This document shows, in pieces, positions 1 to 5,198 of a stretch of 6,079 nucleotides of DNA. Each line of letters begins with the position of its first letter. The first letter of the stretch is position 1. The stretch lies in contig JAUSEJ010000573.1 in assembly GCA_030650265.1 (NCBI GenBank), positions 1 through 6,079 of the forward strand, in the 5' to 3' direction. The notes under the pieces are model-generated. The model ran no database searches and was not told where the DNA came from. It saw only the letters and a list, made by a program, of their open reading frames with translations. A program made the position numbers and the translations under genes. This stretch comes from Dehalococcoidia bacterium. GTDB lineage: Bacteria; Chloroflexota; Dehalococcoidia; JACPQF01.

Positions 1-109
1 GTCGAATCAGGGATAACACGCCATCCCGTTCGTCCAGTACGTGCTCACAGAAAGCCGCCACCTGAACGTAGGGGCCCCATGCAAACGGATTGTGCTGATT
101 CTCTATCAT
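1..109 (-). CDS. Hypothetical protein, N-terminal fragment (36 codons, cut by window edge)
   Basis: Reading the minus strand from the ATG at 109-107 gives an open frame to the window edge, starting MIENQHNPFAWGPYVQVAAF and continuing to ...DGVLSLIR. No stop is met. The start is well supported: an eight-base GGAGGTGA Shine-Dalgarno match sits 6 bases upstream and a sigma70-like promoter lies behind it. The fragment has a short polar N-terminus, then a NPFAWGP segment and a largely hydrophobic/acidic helix with one Cys. It vaguely recalls the start of small uncharacterised bacterial proteins of the DUF6941 type, but this is memory of a pattern and cannot be tested on 36 residues, so I assign no function. 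It is divergent from the aminotransferase at 328, with about 218 bases between the two starts. Confidence 0.72.
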   Translation of the reverse strand, partial: MIENQHNPFAWGPYVQVAAFCEHVLDERDGVLSLIR

Positions 110-115
110 ACGTAG

Positions 116-123
116 TCACCTCC
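116..123 (-). promoter_or_regulatory. RBS of the minus-strand partial gene
   Basis: On the minus strand this is GGAGGTGA, an eight-base match to the 16S rRNA anti-Shine-Dalgarno tail, followed by six bases and the ATG at 109. It decides the start of the partial gene, which would otherwise be too short to call with confidence. Confidence 0.75.
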
Positions 124-142
124 GGGGCCGAATGTTTTGCAA

Positions 143-170
143 AATATAGCACCATTCTCCGGCCTGGCAA
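143..170 (-). promoter_or_regulatory. Sigma70-like promoter for the minus-strand partial gene
   Basis: On the minus strand a TTGCCA -35 box (170-165) and a TATATT -10 box (148-143) are separated by 16 bases. This would start transcription near 136, about 27 bases before the ATG at 109. A perfect 10-base palindrome, TTTTGCAAAA (135-144), overlaps the downstream edge of the -10 box and the start site and could be an operator half or a coincidence. Box identity and spacing are seen in the sequence; activity is inferred. Confidence 0.5.
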
Positions 171-224
171 GCGATTACCACCGTCGGACTCGTCACCGAC
201 GAACTAGCCTGTTATGAAGAGGCC

Positions 225-254
225 TTGCGGCAAACGGCCACGGGAAGTTAGAAT
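225..254 (+). promoter_or_regulatory. Candidate promoter for the aminotransferase–DUF169 pair
   Basis: TTGCGG (225-230) and TAGAAT (249-254) are 18 bases apart, a fair sigma70-type match. Transcription from about 261 would leave a leader of roughly 67 bases before the ATG at 328 and would exclude the upstream in-frame ATG at 214 from the message. It is the best candidate I see in the plus direction between 110 and 327, but the -35 box is only a partial match. Confidence 0.35.
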
Positions 255-293
255 ACAGGCACTAGAGGCATTCTGGCACCCGGAGGTGACACC

Positions 294-335
294 GTGCGAG
301 ACAGGTACCGGCGGCAAAAGCACTCAAATGAATAG
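294..335 (+). other. Possible 13-codon leader ORF overlapping the aminotransferase start
   Basis: A GGAGGTGA Shine-Dalgarno sequence (282-289) is ideally placed for the GTG at 294. From there a 13-codon frame (VRDRYRRQKHSNE, four Arg codons) ends in TAG at 333-335 and overlaps the aminotransferase ATG (328-330) in another frame. The aminotransferase itself has no good SD within the usual distance of 328. The arrangement would suit translational coupling or a leader peptide. Frames of this size arise by chance, so only the strong SD argues for it. Confidence 0.3.
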
Positions 336-1224
336 TGCGATTGGCAACAAGATCTACATTAACGGCAAACTGACGCCACAAGAAGAGGCGTGGGTTTCGA
401 CGCTCGACCGAGGATTCACTCTGGGTGATGGCGTCTTCGAGACCATGCGTCTCTCAAATGGGCGCATTTTCCGTCTCGCTCAACATCTCGCGAGGTTGAT
501 CCGCTCGGCGGCGTCCATTCAACTGCCAATGCCGATGCCCGAGCAGGATTTCGGCGCGGCTCTCTATCGTGTAGCCGCAACAAACGGGCTGGCGGAGGCT
601 ATTCTCCGACTCACTGTTACCCGCGGCGTGCCCGCTGGCCGCGGTGTTCTGCCAACAGGGCGGATCGAGCCGACGGTCGTTATTCAGCCGTCACCTTTTG
701 CTCCCCCTTCACCGCAGAAGTACGAGGAAGGCTTCAGAGCCATCACTGCTTCGATCCGGCGCAATGAGACCTCGCCAACCGCCTTCGCCAAGACCGGCAA
801 CTACCTTGACAACATCGTCGCCCGCCTCGAGGCCGCGGCTACCGGCGCCGACGAAGCGATCATGCTCAATACAGCCGGACTGGTCGCCTCTGGCACGAGC
901 AGCAACCTGTTTCTTGTCAGAGATGCCCGGCTTCTGACTCCCTCAATCAATACGGGCGTGCTTGCCGGGATTACCCGGGCAGCCATCATCGAGATCGCTG
1001 GCAAAATGGGCATCGCCGTCTGCGAACAGGCCATCGATCCAGCCGATCTTGTGTCCGTCGGAGAATGCTTCTTCACCAACACGGTGATTGGCGTCATGCC
1101 TTTGGTTATTCTTGACAGCATGGTGATCGGGACAGGCAAGCCCGGTCCTGTGACGACGGGGCTAAGAGAAGCTTACGAGGGGCTGGTGAAGGCCGAGACC
1201 ATGGACCGGACTGCGACAGGATAA
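328..1224 (+). CDS. Class-IV PLP-dependent aminotransferase / aminodeoxychorismate lyase-like protein
   Basis: This 298-residue cytoplasmic enzyme belongs to fold-type IV PLP proteins, which include branched-chain aminotransferases, D-amino acid aminotransferases and 4-amino-4-deoxychorismate lyase (PabC, making p-aminobenzoate for folate). Seen here: IYINGKL (9-15), the family signature DRGFTLGDGVFET (27-39), RGVPAGRG (99-106), the Schiff-base lysine K155 in FAKTGNYLDN, GTSSNLFLV (189-197), LLTP (202-205) and GVLAGITR (210-217). GDGVFET is closer to PabC-like members than to BCATs, but substrate cannot be fixed. Oddly, the position normally held by the Glu that contacts the PLP pyridine nitrogen is S188. 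The ATG at 328 gives the family's usual N-terminus. The frame stays open back to an ATG at 214, but those 38 residues look non-homologous. It is followed after 55 bases by the DUF169 gene, probably in one operon. Confidence 0.88.
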   Translation: MNSAIGNKIYINGKLTPQEEAWVSTLDRGFTLGDGVFETMRLSNGRIFRLAQHLARLIRSAASIQLPMPMPEQDFGAALYRVAATNGLAEAILRLTVTRGVPAGRGVLPTGRIEPTVVIQPSPFAPPSPQKYEEGFRAITASIRRNETSPTAFAKTGNYLDNIVARLEAAATGADEAIMLNTAGLVASGTSSNLFLVRDARLLTPSINTGVLAGITRAAIIEIAGKMGIAVCEQAIDPADLVSVGECFFTNTVIGVMPLVILDSMVIGTGKPGPVTTGLREAYEGLVKAETMDRTATG

Positions 1225-1267
1225 CGGCCCTTGCATTCGCAGTGCCGATTGCCAATGAAGCAATGAT

Positions 1268-1273
1268 AGGAGG
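1268..1273 (+). promoter_or_regulatory. RBS of the DUF169 gene
   Basis: AGGAGG lies six bases before the ATG at 1280. It gives the DUF169 gene independent translation although it has no obvious promoter of its own in the 55-base gap after the aminotransferase. Confidence 0.75.
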
Positions 1274-1279
1274 CCAACA

Positions 1280-2056
1280 ATGGACTTAGCCGAGGTCAAC
1301 GAGATGATTAGCACCTACATCCGGCCGCAGACTTTCCCCTTCGCCGTGCGATTCTGCGAATCGCTGGATGAGGTGCCCGGCGGCGCGAGAATTCCCCACG
1401 AGAGCCTGAGAATGCAGATACCGATCTGTCAGGCGGTCGGGATGGTAAGGCGCTACGGCTGGACTATTGCCCTGACGCCGGAGGATATGTCCTGCCCCTA
1501 CGGTGCCCTGGCGCTGGGCTTTGTCAGGCCGAAGGCGGGCTTTCTCGACGGCAGCTATGCCGACTCAATGAGCCCGGGCAGCGGACAGAGAGCGAGGATC
1601 AGCGCCGGGGACGCCGCCAGGCTGGAGTTTGGCAAATATGCCGCGGTCCTGCTCTCGCCCCTGCATAGCGCCACCTTCCAGCCCCACCTGATCGTCATCT
1701 ACGGCAATTCCGCCCAGGTGATGCGCCTGGTGCAGGGAACACTCCACGGCCAGGGCGGTTACTTAACCTCACGCGCCTCGGGCGGCATGGATTGCAGCGA
1801 CCTGTTTGCCCAACCAATCGAGACCGGCGAGGCCCAGGTGATCCTCCCCTGCAACGGCGATCGCGTCTTTGGCATGACGCAGGATGACGAGATGGCCTTC
1901 TCGCTACCCGCTGCTCTGGTCGATAGAACGATGGAAGGACTGAAGGCCAGCCACAATACCGGCCAGCGTTACCCGACTCCCAGTAACCTGCGGTTCAAGG
2001 CACAGTTACCGCCGGCTTACTACCAACTTATGGATTACCTAAATGCAGAGGACTAG
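1280..2056 (+). CDS. DUF169 family protein
   Basis: This 258-residue protein has no signal peptide or membrane segment and matches the pattern of DUF169 (COG2043), a family of unknown function frequent in anaerobic bacteria and archaea. Supporting segments are PFAVRF (20-25), the CQAVGMVRRYGW stretch (50-61), the following SCPYGALALGF (71-81), the central LSPLHSATFQPHLIVIYGN region (125-143), and the late LPCNGDR ... DDEMAFSLP block (189-210). Five Cys are present (26, 50, 72, 172, 191); whether they bind a metal or cofactor is unknown. The start is secured by AGGAGG six bases before the ATG. It follows the aminotransferase by 55 bases and ends 75 bases before the convergent membrane-protein gene. 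Family assignment is from motif recognition; no reaction can be assigned. Confidence 0.82.
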   Translation: MDLAEVNEMISTYIRPQTFPFAVRFCESLDEVPGGARIPHESLRMQIPICQAVGMVRRYGWTIALTPEDMSCPYGALALGFVRPKAGFLDGSYADSMSPGSGQRARISAGDAARLEFGKYAAVLLSPLHSATFQPHLIVIYGNSAQVMRLVQGTLHGQGGYLTSRASGGMDCSDLFAQPIETGEAQVILPCNGDRVFGMTQDDEMAFSLPAALVDRTMEGLKASHNTGQRYPTPSNLRFKAQLPPAYYQLMDYLNAED

Positions 2057-2131
2057 ATTCGCCACCGCCGGGACAGGGGAACAAGAGAAGGCATTTCGCA
2101 CACATCGCGACTCTGGCATCGGGCGCCAAGC

Positions 2132-2554
2132 CTACTTTTCGCCTAGTTCCCGCCAGGCATAGGCGATCATGAGGATGAAGATACCGACAGCAAGAAGGAG
2201 GGAAAACTTGGCCATCAGCAATAGGAAGGCGATACAGACGGCGGCCACGGCAAACCAGATCAGCGCTTCTGAGAAGGCTAGTGGTCGCCACCTTTTGTTG
2301 GCCACCACAGAGAAAGCCCACTTGATGACAAAGGCGCAGAAAGCGAGGGCAAGGTGAACGATTCCACCTCGTCGCCTGGCCGATTCCTCTGCCCTGCCTC
2401 TTGGTAGTTTCGTAACGGCCAGCATGCGCATCTCGCCGACCGTCTCCCGGGATGGCTTGCTTCGACCAAACCAACCCTTCTTTTCCCGTCTGCCCGCCTT
2501 CTTCCCCTGCACAACCCCGGAGTATTGCCAGCCAGCAGGCTTGCGTCGTGCCAC
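2132..2554 (-). CDS. Small basic membrane protein, three predicted helices
   Basis: This is a 140-residue protein of unknown function. Residues 1-63 are strongly basic and low in hydrophobics (MARRKPAGW..., GKKAGRREKKGW, ESARRRGG), so this part probably stays in the cytoplasm. Three hydrophobic stretches follow, at about 65-85, 93-114 and 117-135, the last two joined by a very short turn, and the protein ends in RELGEK. The frame opens with GTG at 2554, with GGGGG on the minus strand about six bases upstream; an ATG at residue 42 or 44 is a weaker alternative. It starts 40 bases after the glycosyltransferase stop on the same strand, so the two are probably cotranscribed. The hydrophobic pattern is lost in the overlapping frames of this region, which supports this one. 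I do not recognise a named family. Confidence 0.68.
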   Translation of the reverse strand: MARRKPAGWQYSGVVQGKKAGRREKKGWFGRSKPSRETVGEMRMLAVTKLPRGRAEESARRRGGIVHLALAFCAFVIKWAFSVVANKRWRPLAFSEALIWFAVAAVCIAFLLLMAKFSLLLAVGIFILMIAYAWRELGEK

Positions 2555-2594
2555 TTTATTCCCCCAACGCTACCCAATCGCTGATTCAAAGCCG

Positions 2595-3677
2595 TCAGCT
2601 TAGTTTCTCCGCCAAAAAACCATGGAAACTCTCGACGAAAGCATCCGTATCGTAGCTCAGAGCGTGCTCCCTTATGACTGGTGGATCGAATTGCCGGTGA
2701 TCGAAGCGAGAAAGCACCGCCGCCAGCGCCTCCGGTGACTGCTGATGGAAAAAAGTTCCCGTGACCCCATCCACCACCGTCTCCAAAGATCCCCCGGCGG
2801 CAAAGGCGATAACGGGCCGGCCGGCGGCCATGGCTTCGATAGGCGCGATGCCGAAATCCTCCTCACCGGGGAAGATAAAGGCCCGACACCTGGCAAATAG
2901 GTCAGGGATCGCCGCATCGTCCACCCTACCGGCAAACTTCACGGTCTTCCCTGCCATTGCCTCCAGACTCGCCTTATCCCTGCCGCTTCCAACCACCAAC
3001 AGGGGAAGGCCCAACTCGCTGCAGGCTTTAACCACGATATCTACCCGTCTGTAGGGAACCATGCGACCAACAACCAGAAAATAGTCTCCGATCTCATCGG
3101 CGATGGCAAAGCGCTTGGTATCCACTGGCGGATAGATTAGGGCCGCTTCCCGGCGATAGATCTTCTTGATGCGCGCCACCACTGCTTTAGAGATACCAAT
3201 GAAGTGGTCTACTTGATTCACGGCGGCGATGTCCCACATTCGCAAATAGTTTATGACAAGTGGCAGCACGGTCCTGGCCAGGGGATTGACTCGCTCGCGG
3301 TGAATGTAGTGCGAAGCGTTCCAAACGAAGCGAGGCGGTGTCAAGCAGTAATTGACGTGGCAAGTATCGTGACTGGTGATGACACCATGGCATAGTCCGC
3401 TGCTGTTGCTTATCACCAGATCGAAGCCGGAGAGGTCGAGCTTCTCAAAAGCCAGCGGGTAAAGGGGCAGTACGGCGCGGCTGAGACTCCCCATCATAGG
3501 AAGTTTTTGGAGAAAAGAGGTGCGAATATCCCACTGCCGGTAGTGGCCGGGCATCTTCACAGGATCGTAAAGAGAAGTGAAGATGGGCGCCTCGGGGAAC
3601 ATGCGGTGGAGGACTTCCAAGACGTACTCGGCGCCCCCGATTTGATTGAGCCAGTCATGAACTATGGCAACTCGCAA
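2595..3677 (-). CDS. GT4-family glycosyltransferase (WbaZ-like)
   Basis: This is a retaining GT-B glycosyltransferase that transfers a sugar, often mannose, from an activated nucleotide donor in polysaccharide or O-antigen assembly at the cytoplasmic membrane face. With the start chosen here it is 360 residues. It begins RVAIVHDWLNQIGGAEYVLE, where GGAE (14-17) is the N-domain glycine loop. It continues with FDLVISNS (85-92) and CLTPPRFVWN (111-120), typical of the WbaZ-like subgroup, then LVVGRMVPYRRVD (201-213) and PGEEDFGIAPIEAMAAG (270-286), the C-domain nucleotide-sugar site with the EX7E pair E273/E281. An ATG at 3707 would add ten residues, but the promoter predicts transcription starting near 3713. 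A TTG at 3677 has AAAGG six bases ahead and gives the normal family N-terminus; an ATG at 3695 is a third option. Donor and acceptor are unknown. Confidence 0.9.
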   Translation of the reverse strand: MRVAIVHDWLNQIGGAEYVLEVLHRMFPEAPIFTSLYDPVKMPGHYRQWDIRTSFLQKLPMMGSLSRAVLPLYPLAFEKLDLSGFDLVISNSSGLCHGVITSHDTCHVNYCLTPPRFVWNASHYIHRERVNPLARTVLPLVINYLRMWDIAAVNQVDHFIGISKAVVARIKKIYRREAALIYPPVDTKRFAIADEIGDYFLVVGRMVPYRRVDIVVKACSELGLPLLVVGSGRDKASLEAMAGKTVKFAGRVDDAAIPDLFARCRAFIFPGEEDFGIAPIEAMAAGRPVIAFAAGGSLETVVDGVTGTFFHQQSPEALAAVLSRFDHRQFDPPVIREHALSYDTDAFVESFHGFLAEKLS

Positions 3678-3683
3678 AGCTGA

Positions 3684-3688
3684 CCTTT
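3684..3688 (-). promoter_or_regulatory. RBS supporting a TTG start for the glycosyltransferase
   Basis: On the minus strand this is AAAGG, six bases before the TTG at 3677-3675. The in-frame ATGs at 3707 and 3695 lack a comparable SD, and the first would have almost no leader given the promoter at 3720-3748. Confidence 0.45.
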
Positions 3689-3719
3689 CTATCATAGTTA
3701 CGTCCATCTCGACTTCGCC

Positions 3720-3748
3720 AGTATAGCAGAATGAGGTGGGCGACTCAA
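3720..3748 (-). promoter_or_regulatory. Strong sigma70-like promoter for the glycosyltransferase
   Basis: On the minus strand TTGAGT (3748-3743) and TATACT (3725-3720) are separated by exactly 17 bases, and TGC directly before the -10 makes it an extended -10 element. The start site would be near 3713. It lies in the 57-base gap after the crotonase stop, so the glycosyltransferase and membrane protein can be transcribed without the crotonase. Confidence 0.65.
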
Positions 3749-3764
3749 GGCTGGGCGCGACCCG

Positions 3765-4577
3765 TCAGCGTCCATTGAAGACGGGAGGTCGCTTTTCGGC
3801 CCAGGCCTTTCTGGCCTCCTTTGCGTCCTCGGACGCAAATAATATACCCGAGGCGTTGGCGCAGAGGTCCTGCACGGTCTTCAGGTCGCAGTCGAGGGCC
3901 CGACGCATGATTCTCTTGTTTATCCACTGCACGAAGGGCGGACTAGCGATGATCTTCTGGCAAAGAGCACGGGTCTCCGCCTCGAGTTGTTCGGACGGCA
4001 CGATGTGGTTGAGAATCCCCCAACGATAGGCTTCCCCTCCCGTAAGATAACCGCCGGTGAAGGCCAGTTCCAGAGCACGTCCGAGTCCGGCCAGCTTGGG
4101 GAGGAAGTAGCTGCCGCCGTTCTCGATGATCTGACCCACGTTCTGGTAAGTAAAGAACCGGGTCTTCTCGCAGCCCATGCGGATGTCGCAGCGGAGGGCG
4201 ATATCCATGCCCATGCCCACGGCTGCCCCGTTGATCATGGCGATCGTAGGCTTCATGGTCTCCGAGATCGCATCAACGTGGGGATAGAAGTTCTTGAGGA
4301 AGTTCTCGCGGCTCATGTCCGGCCCTTGCTGATGGTCACGCTCCGGCTGAGTCCCAGTCCGAAGATCTATACCAGCGCAGAAGCTTCTGCCGACGCCCGT
4401 GATTACTATTACCCGGACCTTGGGATCGGCGTCGCCGGCCCGCAAGAACCCGGCAATCTTAGTCATACTTTCGGGAATAAACACGGCATTGTGCCTCTCC
4501 GGACGGTTCAATCTGATCCAGAGAATGCCCGAGTCCTCTCGTTCGAACAGCACATCGTCGACCAGTTCCGGCTCCAT
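3765..4577 (-). CDS. Enoyl-CoA hydratase/isomerase (crotonase) family protein
   Basis: This is a 270-residue crotonase-fold enzyme acting on an acyl-CoA thioester in the cytoplasm. Family marks are LNRPERHNA (23-31), VRVIVITGVGRSFCAGIDL (54-72) forming the first oxyanion-hole region, INGAAVGMGMDIALRCD (115-131) forming the second, ALELAFTG (168-175), the GEAYRWGILNHIVP block (181-194), a SPP segment near 212 and the closing EKRPPVFNGR. The two hydratase glutamates are not conserved: in a gapless alignment to rat mitochondrial enoyl-CoA hydratase, Glu144 falls on D125 and Glu164 on Y144. E152 falls where dienoyl-CoA isomerase has Asp204, and D125 where it has Asp176. The protein is therefore more likely an isomerase or another crotonase activity than a classical hydratase. 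The start has GGAGG six bases upstream and a good promoter. It is divergent from the ferredoxin–radical SAM unit. Confidence 0.88.
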   Translation of the reverse strand: MEPELVDDVLFEREDSGILWIRLNRPERHNAVFIPESMTKIAGFLRAGDADPKVRVIVITGVGRSFCAGIDLRTGTQPERDHQQGPDMSRENFLKNFYPHVDAISETMKPTIAMINGAAVGMGMDIALRCDIRMGCEKTRFFTYQNVGQIIENGGSYFLPKLAGLGRALELAFTGGYLTGGEAYRWGILNHIVPSEQLEAETRALCQKIIASPPFVQWINKRIMRRALDCDLKTVQDLCANASGILFASEDAKEARKAWAEKRPPVFNGR

Positions 4578-4583
4578 ACTTTA

Positions 4584-4588
4584 CCTCC
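4584..4588 (-). promoter_or_regulatory. RBS of the crotonase gene
   Basis: On the minus strand GGAGG is followed by six bases and the ATG at 4577, fixing the start. Because the N-terminal residues (MEPELVDDVLFERE) are typical in length for the family, no other start is needed. Confidence 0.7.
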
Positions 4589-4608
4589 GAGTAATGCTCT
4601 CAGTTGCA

Positions 4609-4618
4609 GGGCTAGCCC
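4609..4618. repeat. CTAG-centred palindrome in the crotonase leader
   Basis: GGGCTAGCCC is a perfect 10-base palindrome between the predicted crotonase start site and its RBS. A related imperfect dyad, GGCGCTAGAGCC (4720-4731, 10 of 12 positions symmetric), lies upstream of the ferredoxin -35 box. The pair could be binding sites for a regulator of the divergent region, or chance; no regulator gene is visible. Confidence 0.3.
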
Positions 4619-4656
4619 AATTCGGTTTTGGCAGAGTGGTGCTTCTAATCTTCACT

Positions 4657-4685
4657 ATCTTACGGCAAGGCAAGCTCACAGTCAA
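4657..4685 (-). promoter_or_regulatory. Sigma70-like promoter for the crotonase gene
   Basis: On the minus strand TTGACT (4685-4680) and TAAGAT (4662-4657) are 17 bases apart. The -35 is five of six to consensus and the -10 four of six. Transcription would start near 4650, leaving a leader of about 70 bases that contains the perfect palindrome GGGCTAGCCC at 4609-4618. Confidence 0.5.
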
Positions 4686-4751
4686 CAGAACAGAGCACTA
4701 TACACGCTCACCGATTTACGGCGCTAGAGCCCGAAATAATCGCCAAAGGTC

Positions 4752-4780
4752 TTGACCAGCACAGTGAAAGTGATTATGAT
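4752..4780 (+). promoter_or_regulatory. Strong sigma70-like promoter for the ferredoxin–radical SAM unit
   Basis: TTGACC (4752-4757) and TATGAT (4775-4780) are separated by exactly 17 bases; each box is five of six to consensus. Transcription would begin near 4787, about 29 bases before the ferredoxin ATG. It is oriented opposite to the crotonase promoter some 70 bases away. Confidence 0.65.
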
Positions 4781-4815
4781 GAAGCAACACCTGCAGCGAA
4801 CGAACTGAAAGCGCA

Positions 4816-5037
4816 ATGAAAGAAGAAACCAGTCCCGATATCATCTGGGGAGTTGACAGCCGGTGGTGCACGGGCTGCCAAAGATGCATTCGAGGCTGCC
4901 CGCAGAAAGCCATAACCTATAACAAGTTCACCGGCGTCGTAGTGATCGACCAGGAGATATGCACAAAGTGCGGCGTCTGCTATAAATTCTGCCCTATCGA
5001 TGGAGCGCTTGTCACAAGCAAGCCGGCAGTAACTTGA
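4816..5037 (+). CDS. Small 2[4Fe-4S] ferredoxin
   Basis: This 73-residue cytoplasmic electron carrier has two complete CX2CX2CX3CP cluster motifs: C18-C21-C24-C28-P (WCTGCQRCIRGCP) and C49-C52-C55-C59-P (ICTKCGVCYKFCP). Between them lies an ITYNKFTGVVVIDQE linker typical of this fold. Length and spacing are those of clostridial-type or PorD-like ferredoxins, which carry two low-potential clusters and pass single electrons to partner enzymes. There is no signal peptide and no extra domain. It is the first gene after a strong promoter; its own SD is weak (GAAAG region at about 4807-4811). The radical SAM gene begins 161 bases after its stop on the same strand, so it is a plausible reductant for that enzyme's cluster. 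That pairing is inferred from adjacency only. Confidence 0.93.
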   Translation: MKEETSPDIIWGVDSRWCTGCQRCIRGCPQKAITYNKFTGVVVIDQEICTKCGVCYKFCPIDGALVTSKPAVT

Positions 5038-5198
5038 CGAGGAACTGACCGACCTAACGCGGGAACACCTGACCCTGAATTCCGTTTCGGGCTAGGCGTC
5101 GTGGCGTCGGACGGGATTGCCGACTCCGCAAGGAAAGGGCCCCGACCACATATTCCAAAAACGGAAGCCCGCTACCAAGGTCGCGAGGAGGAGACATC
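5038..5198 (+). other. Ferredoxin–radical SAM intergenic spacer
   Basis: These 161 bases hold no reading frame with a convincing start, no recognisable RNA and no clear promoter. A weak 5-bp stem, GTCGG...CCGAC (5106-5110 with 5120-5124), has no T-tract and is not a terminator. Transcription from the ferredoxin promoter could therefore continue into the radical SAM gene. Confidence 0.4.
5186..5191 (+). promoter_or_regulatory. RBS of the radical SAM gene
   Basis: AGGAGG lies seven bases before the ATG at 5199. It is a near-ideal ribosome binding site and fixes the start of an open frame that runs off the window without a stop. Confidence 0.8.

Noticed and set aside
183..200. GTCGG...CCGAC hairpin upstream of the aminotransferase
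   Set aside because: A five-base stem with an eight-base loop and no T-tract; too weak to call a terminator or regulatory RNA.
214..327. N-terminal extension of the aminotransferase to the ATG at 214
   Set aside because: The 38 added residues do not resemble the family N-terminus, the candidate promoter at 225-254 would lie inside them, and no SD precedes 214.
801..1139. A 112-codon minus-strand open frame
   Set aside because: It is antisense to the aminotransferase, low in complexity (Ser/Ala/Arg), without an RBS; the sense strand has clear catalytic motifs.
2057..2131. Bidirectional terminator between the convergent DUF169 and membrane-protein genes
   Set aside because: The only dyad seen (TGGC 2114-2117 with GCCA 2125-2128) has four base pairs and no adjacent T-tract in either direction.
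2028..2589. Alternative minus-strand frames (2028-2474 and 2278-2589)
   Set aside because: They overlap the membrane-protein frame at 2132-2554. Their products are Cys/Arg/Gly-rich without a hydrophobic pattern, and the first runs into the DUF169 coding region.
3987..4727. A 246-codon plus-strand open frame
   Set aside because: It lies antisense to the crotonase gene, which has full family motifs, an SD and a promoter. The translation has no recognisable domain and is rich in residues typical of antisense frames.
4716..4913. A 65-codon minus-strand frame over the ferredoxin start
   Set aside because: It is antisense to the first ferredoxin cluster motif and its promoter, with no SD or domain.
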